From positions 224,580,517 to 224,644,516 of the forward strand of contig OY998175.1 in NCBI GenBank assembly GCA_963921935.1: a DNA stretch of 64,000 nt. Reading direction: 5' to 3'. Under the pieces are notes generated by a model. That model searched no databases. It saw only the letters and a list, made by a program, of their open reading frames with translations, and was not told where the DNA came from. Shown one piece after another: positions 33,505-45,295 of this stretch. The DNA comes from Galeruca laticollis (Eukaryota > Arthropoda > Insecta > Coleoptera > Chrysomelidae). The translations under genes were made by a program, and so were the position numbers. The first letter of the stretch is position 1. Each line of letters opens with the position of its first letter.

Positions 33505-33657
33505 TGATGACTCGTATACCAGTCTGTATCATTTGTTTCCTTTCTCTTTTAGTATCTGTCTATGCTTTTCAGCCCCGCTCCCCCCCCCAGTATGGGGGAA
33601 AATATTCCTTCAAAGTATATAATTGTATAATCTATGTGTCTCAATTCTCAAAATAAT

Positions 33658-33880
33658 AAAATTGTACTTAGGCTGCCACCATATCATTGTGAACTGAACC
33701 CTATAGAATTGATTTGGGATCAAGTAAAAAATGGCCTCCAAAAATACTACTTTTAAACTAAAGTGCATATGTAAAGGATCTTCTAATGCAAGCCTTGGAA
33801 AATGTGACAACCATCACTGGCAAAATTGTGTTGCACATGTCATACAAAAGATTAAATGTTCAAGTTAGATAGAATTGTGA
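33658..33880 (+). pseudogene. Scrap of a Tc1-like (DDE_3) transposase
   Basis: VLRLPPYHCELNPIELIWDQ is the segment with the last catalytic Glu of Tc1/IS630-type transposases. After a stop and frame change come LLMQALENVT and a degenerate tail. No terminal repeats recognised. Confidence 0.75.
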
Positions 33881-33922
33881 ATGGTCTTATAAAACCGATA
33901 ATCGATTCTGAGTGAATAATTA

Positions 33923-35198
33923 CGAGGGCAATTCAGAAACTAACCTCCGGTTGATTGAAAAAAATACACCAAGTTAAGTAAAAATATTTTAATATATACA
34001 TCTTACAACTACATCTTTGCACTATTTTTCGACATAGTCTCCATAACGATTGAGGCACTTATCGTATCTCTTCACAAGCTTTGAAATTCCTTCTGCATAA
34101 AAATCACCCGCTTGTGCCTTGAGCCAGCCTGTGACCGCATCTTTGAGCTCTTCGTCGTCATCAAACCGCTGGGACCCGAGCCATTTCTTCATATGCATGA
34201 AGAGGTGATAATCGCTGGGCGCCAGATCTGGGCTGTAAGGTGGATGGTTGAAAACGTCCCACTTGAAGGACTCAAGAAGGGCTGTTGTTCTGCGAGCAGA
34301 GTGAGGACGGGCGTTATCGTGCAAAAAAACGATACCGGAAGTCAGCATACCACGGCGTTTGTTCTGTATAGCCCGTCGTAATGTTTTTAGTGTTTCACAG
34401 TACACGTCTTGATTAATGGTCGTCCCACGTTCCATGAATTCAACCAACAACACCCCTTTGGCATCCCAAAACACCGTTGCCATCAGTTTTCTGGCATTGA
34501 TTGTTCTTTTGTCTCAGGGTTCACGTACTTAATCCAGGTTTCGTCACCGGTCACGATTCTGTTTAACAATGGTTCTCCTTCGTCCTCATAACGTGACAGA
34601 AAGTCTAATGCAGAGGCCATTCTTTGACTTTTGTGGTGGTCGGTAAGAATTTTGGGCACACATCGTGCACAGAACTTACGGTAACCCAATCTTGCTGTCA
34701 CTATCTCGTACAAAAGAGTCTTAGAAATCTGTGGAAAATCAGTAGACAACTCCGCCATTGTGAAACGTCGATTTTCACGAACTTTTGCATCAACTGTCTG
34801 AACGAGTTCGTCAGTCACCAAGGATGGTCTACCACTCCTCTCTTCATCATGAACGTTTTCTCGTCCACTTTTAAATAAACGTACCCATTCACGGACAACT
34901 CCTTCTCTCATAACTTTTGTTCCGTACACGGCACAAAGCTCACGATGAATAGCTGCTGCAGAGTATCCTTTGGCTGTAAAAAACCTTATAACAGCACGCA
35001 CTTCACATTTGGCGGGATTTTCTATTGCAGCACACATTTCAAACTGCCACAAAAACTAAACTAGCGCAGGTACGATGTTCACTCGACTACGGCTTGATGC
35101 CGACTGACCTGCTGAGCGTGTGAATGCACAGATGGCGCGCTACTCCCCCCACTACCCGCACTGTGACCAATCGGAGGTTAGTTTCTGAATTGCCCGAG
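33923..35198 (-). mobile_element. mariner transposon (DD34D)
   Basis: 1276 bp with ~30-bp terminal inverted repeats, CGAGGGCAATTCAGAAAC then TAACCTCCG on the left and CTCGGGCAATTCAGAAAC on the right, flanked by TA on both sides (33921-33922 and 35199-35200). It encodes a mariner transposase on the minus strand. Size and termini are those of a complete mariner with a small internal deletion. Confidence 0.95.
34022..35052 (-). pseudogene. mariner transposase
   Basis: N-terminal helix-turn-helix region 35052-34650 (GYSAAAIHRELCAVYG, VREWVRLFKSGREN, EERSGRPS). Catalytic residues: Asp in IVTGDETWIKYV, Asp in FLHDNARPHSA, Asp in YSPDLAPSDYHLF with 34 residues between the second and third. The linker after KEQS joins ARKLMATVFWD in another frame at about 34483, implying a ~60-bp deletion and frameshift between the first and second Asp. 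The rest of the frame is intact, so it is otherwise a young copy. Confidence 0.93.
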
Positions 35199-35200
35199 TA

Positions 35201-35777
35201 TTTATATCTACTTTATACACATTTATTTAGGGTTTCTTGAGTTAACAAATAATAAACAGTGTAATTAATAGTTATGATATACTGTAAAATGATTGTTACA
35301 AATAATGTTTAATAAAAAATTATGCCAGTAGTTCAATGATTAAACTATTTTTATACATCTGATTTCTAAGTACTGAAATTACTGTTCTCAGAATGAGGAT
35401 TAATTATAATAAGTTGTCTATTGAAAATTAGGCCCTTTTCCATACCATTTGGAAATTTCCTGTTCTGTATAGGTACCTAATAATCCTATGAAATATTCCA
35501 ATTAAGAAATCCATGTAAGAAGTGATGACAAATACATTATTCTGCTAAAAACTATCAAATAGAGATATTTTTCATGATTTATTTCTAGAACAAAAAAAAC
35601 ATTTGTTATATTTTTAAATCAAATGAGTTCTTGTACTTGCAATGGAACATTTTCTTATATTTCATACTTAACAAAAGTTTTTTATTCAACTGATCTTAAT
35701 TTCTCATTTAGCTCAATCTTCGAAAAACAAACATCCTCTGCTCTCTGAATAATGTAATTTTCGTCTATTGTGGTTCC
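35201..35777. other. AT-rich gap
   Basis: Nothing recognised. Confidence 0.35.
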
Positions 35778-35779
35778 TT

Positions 35780-38700
35780 CCCACTAAATAAGAAATATAA
35801 CAAGTCTTTTTGTGATGTTATGTTTAGAGACTTTTCGTGATGTTTATTTAAAACGTTAATAAGATATATCCCAGATGTCTTAATTTTATTACCAACTCTA
35901 TTAACATCCATATCATGTAAATACAACATATTTTTGATGTACACAGTAATACTTGAATTCGCAGTTACATACACATCCTATGAACTTCTTTGCAGTAACT
36001 TCCTATAGGAAACATTCATACGATGTTAATTTGTATACTTCTCACTAATGTCACATGTTACTGTAATATTACAAATTAACATGTTTCTAAGATGATCACA
36101 TGTTGCAGTTACTTTTACATCTTTCGAAATAATTTTTAGTAATATCCTACTATTACGTCTGTACAATGTTAGTTCATAAAATTCTCAGAAATATCTCATA
36201 ATAAACATCACAGTAACATAAAAAAAAAGAAGAAAACAGAAGAGGAACTTACGAACGAAACAAACAGTAGTTATCTGTGGACTCTAATGACAAGCATGAA
36301 ATGGCGGATGGGTTTCAGTTATGAGTTATGTGTTATATTTTATTTGCAGGAAGCACATATTTTGCAAGTAGTACTTGAATAAAGTGGTCTTCGTTTGTTC
36401 CTACTTAGCTACAGTTCCTATACTTAGTTATAATTCTTGTTATAATGGACGAGCAACGATTATTATCGGTAAGTACCTATTCCAAAATCATAATTATTAA
36501 AACTTAATACTCATTCAATACTTTAATCGGCTGTTATACATTGAAATTCCAGGTGGCGGAATTGTACACTAACATTATATAATAGAGTTTACAAAATAAG
36601 GGTTTTTTCAAATTTTAAAATATTTTAGTTAGTAAGTATATTTTTAAAACGATTCACAATATTTCAAATCCTAGATATGCATTATGCCCTACAAAAAACT
36701 TAATATTGCAATAGGGTAGATATTATTATTAATAATAAAACATGCTCATATGTTGGCAGATATTTGAATCTAGAAGAAAATATTTTCAATGTTCAAGATG
36801 TTTCAGAATCTACTTACACAAATGAAATAAAAAACAAATAGTTGGTAATTATGTAATGAAAGGGGAGTAACCATTTCAGATATTCTGATACAAACATTGT
36901 ATTAAACAGTACAAAAAATATTGAATCAAGTATCTGTAGTTCTAGTTATTGTAGTAGTTGTCTTAGCCATCAATATAGTTTTGCAGGTTTAGAAAATTTT
37001 AACATTATTACTAACAATTCTTATGAATAATAAGAGATTGTTTAAAACAGAAATTTCTGTTAAAGAGCTCATTTCCATTTGAAAATTCACTGAATACAAT
37101 AAATGAGCTGTAGGTGTCCCTTACAATGGTACCTATATTAATCTAGTTGAAGAATATGTAACGTATGATACTGAATGCTCCAGTCAACAAACAGCATCCA
37201 ATTATTTATTATTGTAGAATCACAGCTATTGGATACTCAATTGGATACAACTATTTATAAACTCATTTAACTTGATAATGTGTTCATATCTCTTCTTCAT
37301 AAGTGTTTTTTTTTGTATACAGTGTATTAATAATGCTTAGTTTACATTAAGTTACAATTCCACAATGTTAATATACAATTTGTTCCAGGATTAAAAACAA
37401 GATGAGAATAGAATATTATTTTAAACAGAAAAGAAGTATGATTTTTCATAGCACACCTGAATTTACCGGCCAAATGGAGTGAGGCATGTAATAGAAGGTA
37501 AATCATGAAAGTCACTTCTCGAAATAAAATATGTTATTACTCCTTTGAAGAACCCCGCATGTATCTTATGGAAAATGGGTACCAGTCAATTGGCTGAAAA
37601 TCAAGTTTGATGTAGTTTATGATGATCGATCAAAGGTCCCCATGGGCACAATTTGATCTAAAGTAATTGTTGTATTAGCTGCTATTCAGAACACCTTTAA
37701 ATGTTCCACAGATAAGGATTTTGAAGTGTACGTTCTGGAATGGTTGAGGCACTCGAAACAGCCACTCTTGCGCGTGAGAAAAAGTAACCGTAAGTAAATA
37801 ATAGAATTTTCTTTAATCAGATTGAATTTCTGTTGATGTAACGTAATGTTTTATTATACCTTTATGGTGTAGTATTTTTATTAGCTTCAATGTAATTAAA
37901 AAAACTATTCTAATAAATTTTCTGTAAACTAGCTGTAATGTATGTGTACCCGTTAAACTTCATTATTCAGTTTCAAAGTATGTTACGTTATGGTAACTAC
38001 AGATTAATATACCCTTTTTTATTTATTGCTTTCCAGACTTGTTATGTAATATGCTTACACAATTTTATTTTTTTTTAGGTTGTATTCCTGGACAAGATAT
38101 TTTTTTTTCTAATTTTGTACCTGTTTTTTTCAAATTTACTGTACTGTTCATTTATAGTGAATAAACATTTTAAATCCTTTATTAGTTTTTTTGCTATTTT
38201 ATTTTAAATGTACAGAATGAACAACTGAGAACGACTGTAGGCCACATCTCAGAAAAGAATCATGGTACAATTTTCAAAAAATTCACCTTTAGGTAAGTGA
38301 TCCTGAAAAATTGCTGGAAAATATTTTGCAGTCTCTAAAATATCCGCTATGGGTGGAATGAACACTCGAAAACATAATACTCCAAAAAAACATACTAGAG
38401 GTGTTCTAAAAATACAATTTTTGAAGTCTTGATGAGATTATGAATAAATTTAATCAAGGAGATTTTTTTCCATTATTTTTCAAATAATGGGTGGAGAAGG
38501 TTCAAACTTATGAACAAATGTATAACTTTGTCGTTTTTTAACCGATATTATTGATTTTAGCTGCATTTAAAAGAGTTTTTCTGTTTAATGAGATTGATAC
38601 CAAAATCAGATAATTTTGTATCAACTCGGAAATTTCAAATGTAAATTGAAGCATTTTTTAAATTTTTATATCTGATATTGTAAATCTTATATCTTGGAAT

Positions 38701-39691
38701 AGATTCCTATTTTTTTGACCCCTTTTCATCAGAACTCAGAAAATGCCTCATTACATTTGAAATTTCTGAGAAAAATGGGAAACGACTTTTTCAGATAGCG
38801 TTGAAAAAATTGTGCAATTTTGTTATTTTTGTTAAGCATATCTTATTATAGAGGAAAAATTCTTTTAAATGACGCCAAAAACATGGATATCGATTAAAAC
38901 AAAGTGCTACGATATTTGTTTTTTGGGTTGAACCTTTCCCCACCCCTTACTTGAAGAATAAGGACAAAAAGTCCATAACTTAATTTTTTCCTAATCTCAA
39001 CAATATATCAAAAATTGTATCTCTAGGATACTTTTAGTATGTCTTTTTTGGAGATAATCACAGTATTAGGTTATTAAGTGTTCATTCCACCCCATAGCAG
39101 ATATTTTAGGAACTCAAAAATATTTTCCAGCGAATTTTCAGGGTCATGTTCCTGAAGGTATTTTAAAGTTGTAGCATGACTATTTTTTGAAATATGGCCG
39201 ACACCCGGCGTTCTTAGTTGTTCACCCTGTATTTGCTGATTAGGCACAGAATCATCTGTAGGATATCATCTAGAATGTTTGAGGTATATTATTTAGAGGT
39301 TTATGTAATGTCCATACAACATCTACGAGAATACATTATATTGTTTTTGATGTCGCATTTAGATCATTGACAAGATGTTATTTTTTAGACATTGCATTAA
39401 CATCGACAACATGTTAAAAGGTATTTCAGAATGTAACAGAAATGTTGTTTTTAGTTCGTTATAAAGACTTCCTTTTGAGGAAGTTCTAGTAACATTACAG
39501 TAATGTAAAAAGGCAGCGCTTTAACATCGCTGAGACGTTAAGTTGAAACATCTCAAAAGTGAACAGCCACAAGCTGGGCATAAGCGGTTGTATAGATGTG
39601 CATGTGATGAAAACCAGAGGAAAAAAAGGAAGAACATTATCACAATGTGATGTTGAATTAACATAACTGTAATATTTATTTATATAGTGGG
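35780..39691 (-). mobile_element. Family A DNA transposon, copy A2 (full length)
   Basis: Ends CCCACTAAATAAG (35780) and ...TATAGTGGG (39691). The 2-bp flanks TT/TT fit a duplication. Reverse orientation relative to A1, A3 and A4. 3.9 kb, non-coding. It contains the internal foldback module at 38213-39229. GATGTT/AACATC words cluster within 400 bp of both ends (for example near 35820, 36030, 39415 and 39640). Confidence 0.85.
38213..39229. repeat. Internal foldback module of A2
   Basis: Ends CAGAATGAACAACTGAGAACG and, inverted, CAGGGTGAACAACTAAGAACG, with TA outside each. Confidence 0.75.
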
Positions 39692-39693
39692 TT

Positions 39694-41730
39694 CATCCTG
39701 AACTATCTACATTTGCTCAGACACGACTGATGTATCATTGTTTTAAAATTGGTTTCATCAATAAATACAAAAATTTTCAAAACTTAATACTTCATGTGCC
39801 ACCAAATTTGACAACTGTTATTAACCTTCTTCCAAACGTAGTCGCCCACCTTGGCATTCTTCATAGGATTAATTTCACAATTCGTTGAATTTTTGTTTTG
39901 TTTTCTATAGTATGCATTTGCTCTTTTACCGTGTGCCTATTAGATTAATTAATATTTAGTTTTTGGTTCATTATTTCCAGACTATAATTTTATTATGACT
40001 AGTATTTTATGTCATCGCTCCCAATTTAGTAACTTTTTTAGTGAATTCTAGTGGTGTGATTCAGGTTTCCGAAAATGGTTTCCTCTCTTCCGATTTGCAT
40101 AAAGCAAAATTGTCAAGTGAAGTGACAGTGACGTAATAAAAAATTTTTATTGTAAAGAGCAAAGTATTTTTCTTTAGTCTCTCTCCCAACATTACTTGGT
40201 CACAAATGTGTTTTAAATATAATCCCTTTTAATTGTAATTCGTGTAATCTTTTTGAGTATAATTTTATTAAATTTGTTTTGTTGTTAATATAATTCTCGA
40301 ATAGGTAGTTACTTCCAGTGACCTTAATCGAAGAGGAGAAAAATAAAAGTTATCCCGTTTCTATCTAGTCAGAAATACGGAATTTCACAAGATTCAAACG
40401 AAAATTGGAAACAATGAACTTATATTTTTGCACTTCAAAACAGAATAACACAAGTGACAGAACAATGTCATGTACAAAAAAACAAAGACATAAATAAACA
40501 TCCTTTGTCTATGTCTATACAAAATAGATGCGATCTCTCACATTATCTTCACGTTTGTGGACTTTTCCATCTTACTATTTATTTTTTTATTCAGCTAATA
40601 AAGTGTATGGTTTACTATATTATAATAAATGATATGGAACTTTTCAGCACCGGTGAATTGTGTAAGACAAAATAACGGAGGAAAGCGCACATAAGACAAA
40701 ATTATGGAGGAAAACGTGTGTGAAACATGTCTCGATTCTCGAGCGACCTCTCAGCGAATGCATTCCGGCCCTTGTGCTGACGTTAAACGACACATTGTAA
40801 CATGTGTCGAGTGCAGCTCCTCTCTCATTATTACTTCCTTAGTCAGGTAATTCTGGAACATATTATGTTCGGTTCCATTTCCTTTATGAGACGTTGGAGA
40901 TTTCGTTAGTTTCGGATAATTAACCGACGCCATCTTAGTCCAGTTTTCGATTTCAAGTAGCCGTTACTTTTAACAATCATTTATGTGATATTAATGTCTT
41001 TTTCAGATCCAGAATTATTTCCTTAAAAGCTTTTTTTGGCTAGAAAGAATAAAACTGTACCTAGATTATTGGAAAATGTTGGAAGATATTGGTTAAAACA
41101 CTAGTAGAGTGGGTAATCAATAGTATATTGTACAATGAGCATGAAATGACATACATTTCCCACGAGTAGGTACATGAAATTTTATATACCTTCGAGTTAG
41201 AAATAGGTCATTTTATGCAAGTTGTACACTATACTTTATCTACGACCATCTGAATCATAAACAAAACTGTAATATTTTTCATAACAATTTTTATTATAAA
41301 CGTTCCTGTCTCATTGTTGCATGGATTAGAGAATTTTAGGCTTATTTCAGAATGAAATAGGACTAGTCGGCCGTACTAAGCGCAGAAGCGGTAACTAACA
41401 TATTCACTATCGTGAGATATTGAAAGTTTTATATAAATAGTTCTGCGCCAACTCAGTTTGTTGAGTTATTGGCTCTAAAATTTGTGCAGAACCTTTATTG
41501 AAAATTACTAGTCTAATTACTGAGAAATCCATATAAAATTAATTGTTTTAATTAATTAGAATGTAGATACCGCTTTTTTATGAATTTTTCATACTAACTT
41601 ACTAAGGGATTTTCACGTATCTACTAACTTAAATACAGTAAGAACTAATTAAAAAAGGTCAGCATATTGATTATAAAAAAGAATGGATTTATTAAATAAA
41701 AAACCGTATACTTTATAAGTGCATTTATTA
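39694..41730. other. Unassigned stretch
   Basis: No TE protein recognised. One minus-strand frame, 40751-40933 (60 residues, MASVNYPKLTKSPTSHKGNG), starts in a good initiation context (AAGATGGCG) and could be a first exon, but nothing supports that further. The TTTTAGGCTTATTTC word occurs at 41337. Confidence 0.3.
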
Positions 41731-41937
41731 AACTATTCAAAAGATGCATATAGAAATATGAAATTAACTATCGCTAGAACATTCTAAATTATTATAAAAC
41801 ATTACAAACTATTCTTTGATCATTTTAGAACATTTAAAATTGTTCCGTTATATCACAGTGCCGTTCAAATGATTTTATTTCATTCACTTGTATCCTGGAA
41901 CATTACTGAGTATTTTATTTCAAAACATTTATAATTG

Positions 41938-41950
41938 TTCCGGAACATTC
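41938..41950. promoter_or_regulatory. Perfect heat-shock-element trimer
   Basis: TTCCGGAACATTC matches TTCnnGAAnnTTC exactly. Function is inferred. Confidence 0.45.
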
Positions 41951-42499
41951 TTTAAGACACTAAACCAGTTTTGTTTATTTAATTGTATCCTGGAAGGTTC
42001 CTCTGTATTTTATTTAGGAACATTCTATAGTGTCCCAAATCAGTTTAAGATCATTTCAAATTAGCTTTGAATTTTGTAGAATAATCTTCAACAATGGAGA
42101 TTATTTTACAATGTACTATTATAAATATCTCCGAATTATGATCTAATAATTTCATAACACTTTCAACTATTTATGAACATTCTAAATCAATCTAAATCAT
42201 TTCAGGTCATGTACTTGTAGTCTGGAGAATTTTATAGTCTTTAGGAACATTCTATAGTGTTCCAAATAAATTTAAGAACTTTTAATATGTGTCTCGAAAC
42301 TTTTGGAACATTCTTATACATTGAAGATCATTTTACGATGTACTAGAACTTTCTAAGGTATTAAAGAACATTACAAATTATTCTTCGATCATTTTAGAAC
42401 ATTGTTGTGGATTATTCTGAAACCCCCTAAATCATTTTAGTTCATTTATTTGTGTCCTGGAACATTACTTAAGATTTTGTTTGAGAACATTTTTAATTG

Positions 42500-42512
42500 T
42501 TCCGGAACATTC
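42500..42512. promoter_or_regulatory. Perfect heat-shock-element trimer
   Basis: TTCCGGAACATTC again, one higher-order repeat downstream. Confidence 0.45.
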
Positions 42513-42976
42513 TTAAAGACACTAAATCATTTTTGTTCATTCAATTGTATCCTGGAACGTTCGTGTGTATTTTAAAACATTCAAGAGTGTCCCAAATCAG
42601 CTTTAAGAACATTTGAAATAAGCTTTGAATCTTGTAGAACATTTCTCAACATTTGAGATCATTTTACAATGTATCCGAACATTCAAAATCATTATAAAAC
42701 TTTCCAAATTTTTATTTAATAATTTCAGAACATTTTCAACTATTCGGGAACATCCTAACTCATTCTAAATTTTTTCAAATCATTTGATTGTATTCTGGAG
42801 TATTTTATTGTCTTTAGGAACATTATTTAATGTTCCTAGTCACTTTAAAGACTTTTAAAATCAGCCTCGAAACTTATTCTTAGACATTGGAGAGCATTTT
42901 ACAATATACTAGAACCTACTAAAGTATTAAAAACAATACCAATTATTCTTCTGTCATTTTAAAACATCTTGAATTG

Positions 42977-42989
42977 TTCTAGAACATTC
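42977..42989. promoter_or_regulatory. Perfect heat-shock-element trimer
   Basis: TTCTAGAACATTC, including the TTCTAGAA core preferred by heat-shock factor. Confidence 0.45.
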
Positions 42990-43295
42990 TAAACCCGTGT
43001 AAATCATTTAAGTTAATTTACTTGTATCTTGGAACTTTCCTGAGTATTTTATTATCTTTCGGAACATTGTATAGTATTTTATATTAGTTTTAGAACATTT
43101 CAAATCAGCTTCTTAACTTGTGAAACATCCTTAAATGTTGACGACCATTCTACAATGTATTAGAATATTCTAAATTATTATAAGACATTACAAACTATTC
43201 TTTGGTCATTTTAGAACATTTAAATTGTTCCGGAACATTTAAACGCCCTCTAAGTCATTTGAGCTCATTTATTTGTGTCTATATATAAAAAAGGT

Positions 43296-43684
43296 TTAAA
43301 ATTCTTCTTCGGCCTCGGCAGGGTCACCACTCCTTACTAATGGAATATTCTCCCAAAACTGATTGGCGGCAATACGGTTAACAGTGGTAACGCTAAGTTG
43401 TAAAGCTTCTGCAACTCTCTATAATATAATTACTTCAATTTATGAGAGAATAATATATTATCAAGTTTAAATAACCCAACCTAACATTAAAAACGTTCAA
43501 TCATTTACATTTAAATATGTAATAATAATATTAATAATGATGAATACAAATAGCGAATACTATTACTTACGTCTCTTATAGCAGTAAGCGGGAGAAGCGG
43601 GCCCCCATTTCGGCATTCTCGTTCAAAATAGCTCAATAAAGATGTTACCATCTCTTGACCCTTTCTGTTCAGCTGCTCCGGCAT
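43296..43684 (-). CDS. Two-exon 78-residue helix-turn-helix mini-gene, copy 1
   Basis: Exon 1 is 43684-43571 (MPEQLNRKGQEMVTSLL ... LLPLTAIRD), ending in a GTAAGT donor. The intron is 43570-43419 (152 bp, GT...ATTATAG). Exon 2 is 43418-43296 (RVAEALQLSVTTVNRIAAN ... EAEEEF, stop TAA). The splice joins in phase. The RVAEALQLS-TTVNRI stretch looks like a helix-turn-helix, of the type seen at the N-terminus of some IS630/Tc1-like insect transposases. No nuclease follows, so it may be a truncated transposase exon or a small DNA-binding protein. An upstream in-frame GTG/Val-Asp-Lys stretch precedes the ATG. It is flanked by heat-shock-element-like repeats. The intron is predicted only from the consensus and phase. 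Confidence 0.6.
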
Positions 43685-44012
43685 TTTATCAACCACACAC
43701 TGCAGATTTCCTTAAATAATTAGTTACGAAAATAACTGTTTTTTCAATCTTAACGAAGCAATGACTTTAAAAGCACCAAAAAACTTGTAAATATTAGACG
43801 ATGGTCGAATGTCAATAAACGTCATAACAAACTAGGGAATTTTACCAGTTGATTTGACAACGTCTTGAAGTTTGGCCAACCCGTTAGCTTTTAAAATCAG
43901 CCTCGAAACTTATTCTTAGACATTGGAGAGCATTTTACAATATACTAGAACCTACTAAAGTATTAAAAACAATACCAATTATTCTTCTGTCATTTTAAAA
44001 CATCTTAAATTG

Positions 44013-44025
44013 TTCTAGAACATTC
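44013..44025. promoter_or_regulatory. Perfect heat-shock-element trimer (duplicated unit)
   Basis: TTCTAGAACATTC, the duplicate of 42977-42989. Confidence 0.45.
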
Positions 44026-44264
44026 TAAACCCGTGTAAATCATTTAAGTTAATTTACTTGTATCTTGGAACTTTCCTGAGTATTTTATTATCTTTCGGAA
44101 CATTGTATAGTATTTTATATTAGTTTTAGAACATTTCAAATCAGCTTCTTAACTTGTGAAACATCCTTAAATGTTGACGACCATTCTACAATGTATTAGA
44201 ATATTCTTAATTATTATAAGACATTACAAACTATTCTTTGGTTATTTTAGAACATTTTATATTG

Positions 44265-44277
44265 TTCCGGAACATTC
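44265..44277. promoter_or_regulatory. Perfect heat-shock-element trimer (duplicated unit)
   Basis: TTCCGGAACATTC, just 3' of the second mini-gene. The copy at 43228-43240 differs only at the last base. Confidence 0.45.
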
Positions 44278-44332
44278 AAACGCCCTCTAAGTCATTTAAG
44301 TTCATTTATTTGTGTCTACATATAAAAATGGT

Positions 44333-44721
44333 TTAAAATTCTTCTTCGGCCTCGGCAGGGTCACCACTCTTTACTAATGGAATATTCTCCCAAAACTGAT
44401 TGGCAGCAATACGGTTAACAGTGGTAACGCTAAGTTGTAAAGCTTCTGCAACTCTCTATAATATAATTACTTCAATTTATGAGAGAATAATATATTATCA
44501 AGTTCAAATAACCCAACCTAACATTAAAAACGTTCAATCATTTACATTTAAATATGTAATAATAATATTAATAATGATGAATACAAATAGCGAATACTAT
44601 TACTTACGTCTCTTATAGCAGTAAGCGGGAGAAGCGGGCCCCCATTTCGGCATTCTCGTTCAAAATAGCTCAACAAAGATGTTACCATCTCTTGACACTT
44701 TCTGTTCAGCTGCTTCGGCAT
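44333..44721 (-). CDS. Two-exon 78-residue helix-turn-helix mini-gene, copy 2
   Basis: Exon 1 is 44721-44608, the intron 44607-44456, and exon 2 44455-44333. Donor GTAAGT and acceptor ATTATAG are both conserved. Protein changes against copy 1 are few (MPKQ for MPEQ, KCQ for KGQ, VKS for VRS), with no stop or frameshift. The intact reading frame in both copies may reflect youth of the duplication rather than selection. Confidence 0.6.
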
Positions 44722-44923
44722 TTTATCAACCACACACTGCAGATTTCCTTGAATAATTAGTTACGAAAATAACTGTTTTTTCAATCTTAACGAAGCAATG
44801 ACTTTAAAAGAACCAAAAAACTTGTAAATATTAGACGATGGTCGAATGTCAATAAACGTCATAACAAACTAGGGAATTTTACCAGTTGATTTGACAACGT
44901 CTTGAAGTTTTGCCAACCCGTTA

Positions 44924-45293
44924 GCTGTAAATTGCCCTGGCTGTTGAGGATAAATTGTATTCACGGTTGGTAAATTAATATTTATTCTGATAAGCAGAAA
45001 AGTAACTAAAAATGACAACATCGTCTTTTTATCGTAAATAAACGATATTTATACATTCTTTCATGATTTCCTAAAATATCAGTTCTAAATTTAAAATTTT
45101 TTTCAGGTTATCTACCACAATAATTTTGATGTTTATATAGGGTGTATCAAATGATCATATATACAGTGTGTCCCAAATAAATGATTCTAATAAACCTGAT
45201 TTAGAAATAATATATTTTTTATGAAGACAAGTTTAGTGGATTTTATTTTAAATAATTAGTTATAATATATATTTTTATACATATATATGTATA
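44924..45293. other. AT-rich gap before the DD41D element
   Basis: Contains TATAGGGTGTATC and TACAGTGTGTCCC words that resemble termini of TA-target elements, but nothing complete. Confidence 0.35.
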
Positions 45294-45295
45294 TA

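Larger units (their letters stand above)
41730..43265. repeat. Satellite-like GAACATTC-rich array
   Basis: Degenerate repeats built from (T/G)GAACATT, TTAGAACATT and ATCATTT(T/C) blocks. A higher-order period of about 560 bp is visible: the block TCCTGGAACATTACT...TTGTTCCGGAAC occurs at 41894 and 42455, with a related block at 43028. Many GAACATTC palindromic dimers are present, including perfect TTCnnGAAnnTTC trimers. The array continues inside the duplicated unit at 43888-44290. No coding potential. Confidence 0.72.
42852..44923. repeat. Tandem duplication of a ~1036-bp unit
   Basis: 42852-43887 is repeated at 43888-44923 with few substitutions. The unit begins CTTTTAAAATCAGCC and ends at CCCGTTAGCT. 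The junction is visible at 43887/43888, and the outer sequence continues GTAAATTGCC at 44924. Each unit holds satellite sequence plus one two-exon mini-gene. Confidence 0.93.

Noticed and set aside
40751..40933. Possible first exon of a host gene on the minus strand
   Set aside because: Good initiation context but only 60 residues, no domain and no supporting exon. Kept only as a note in the gap entry.
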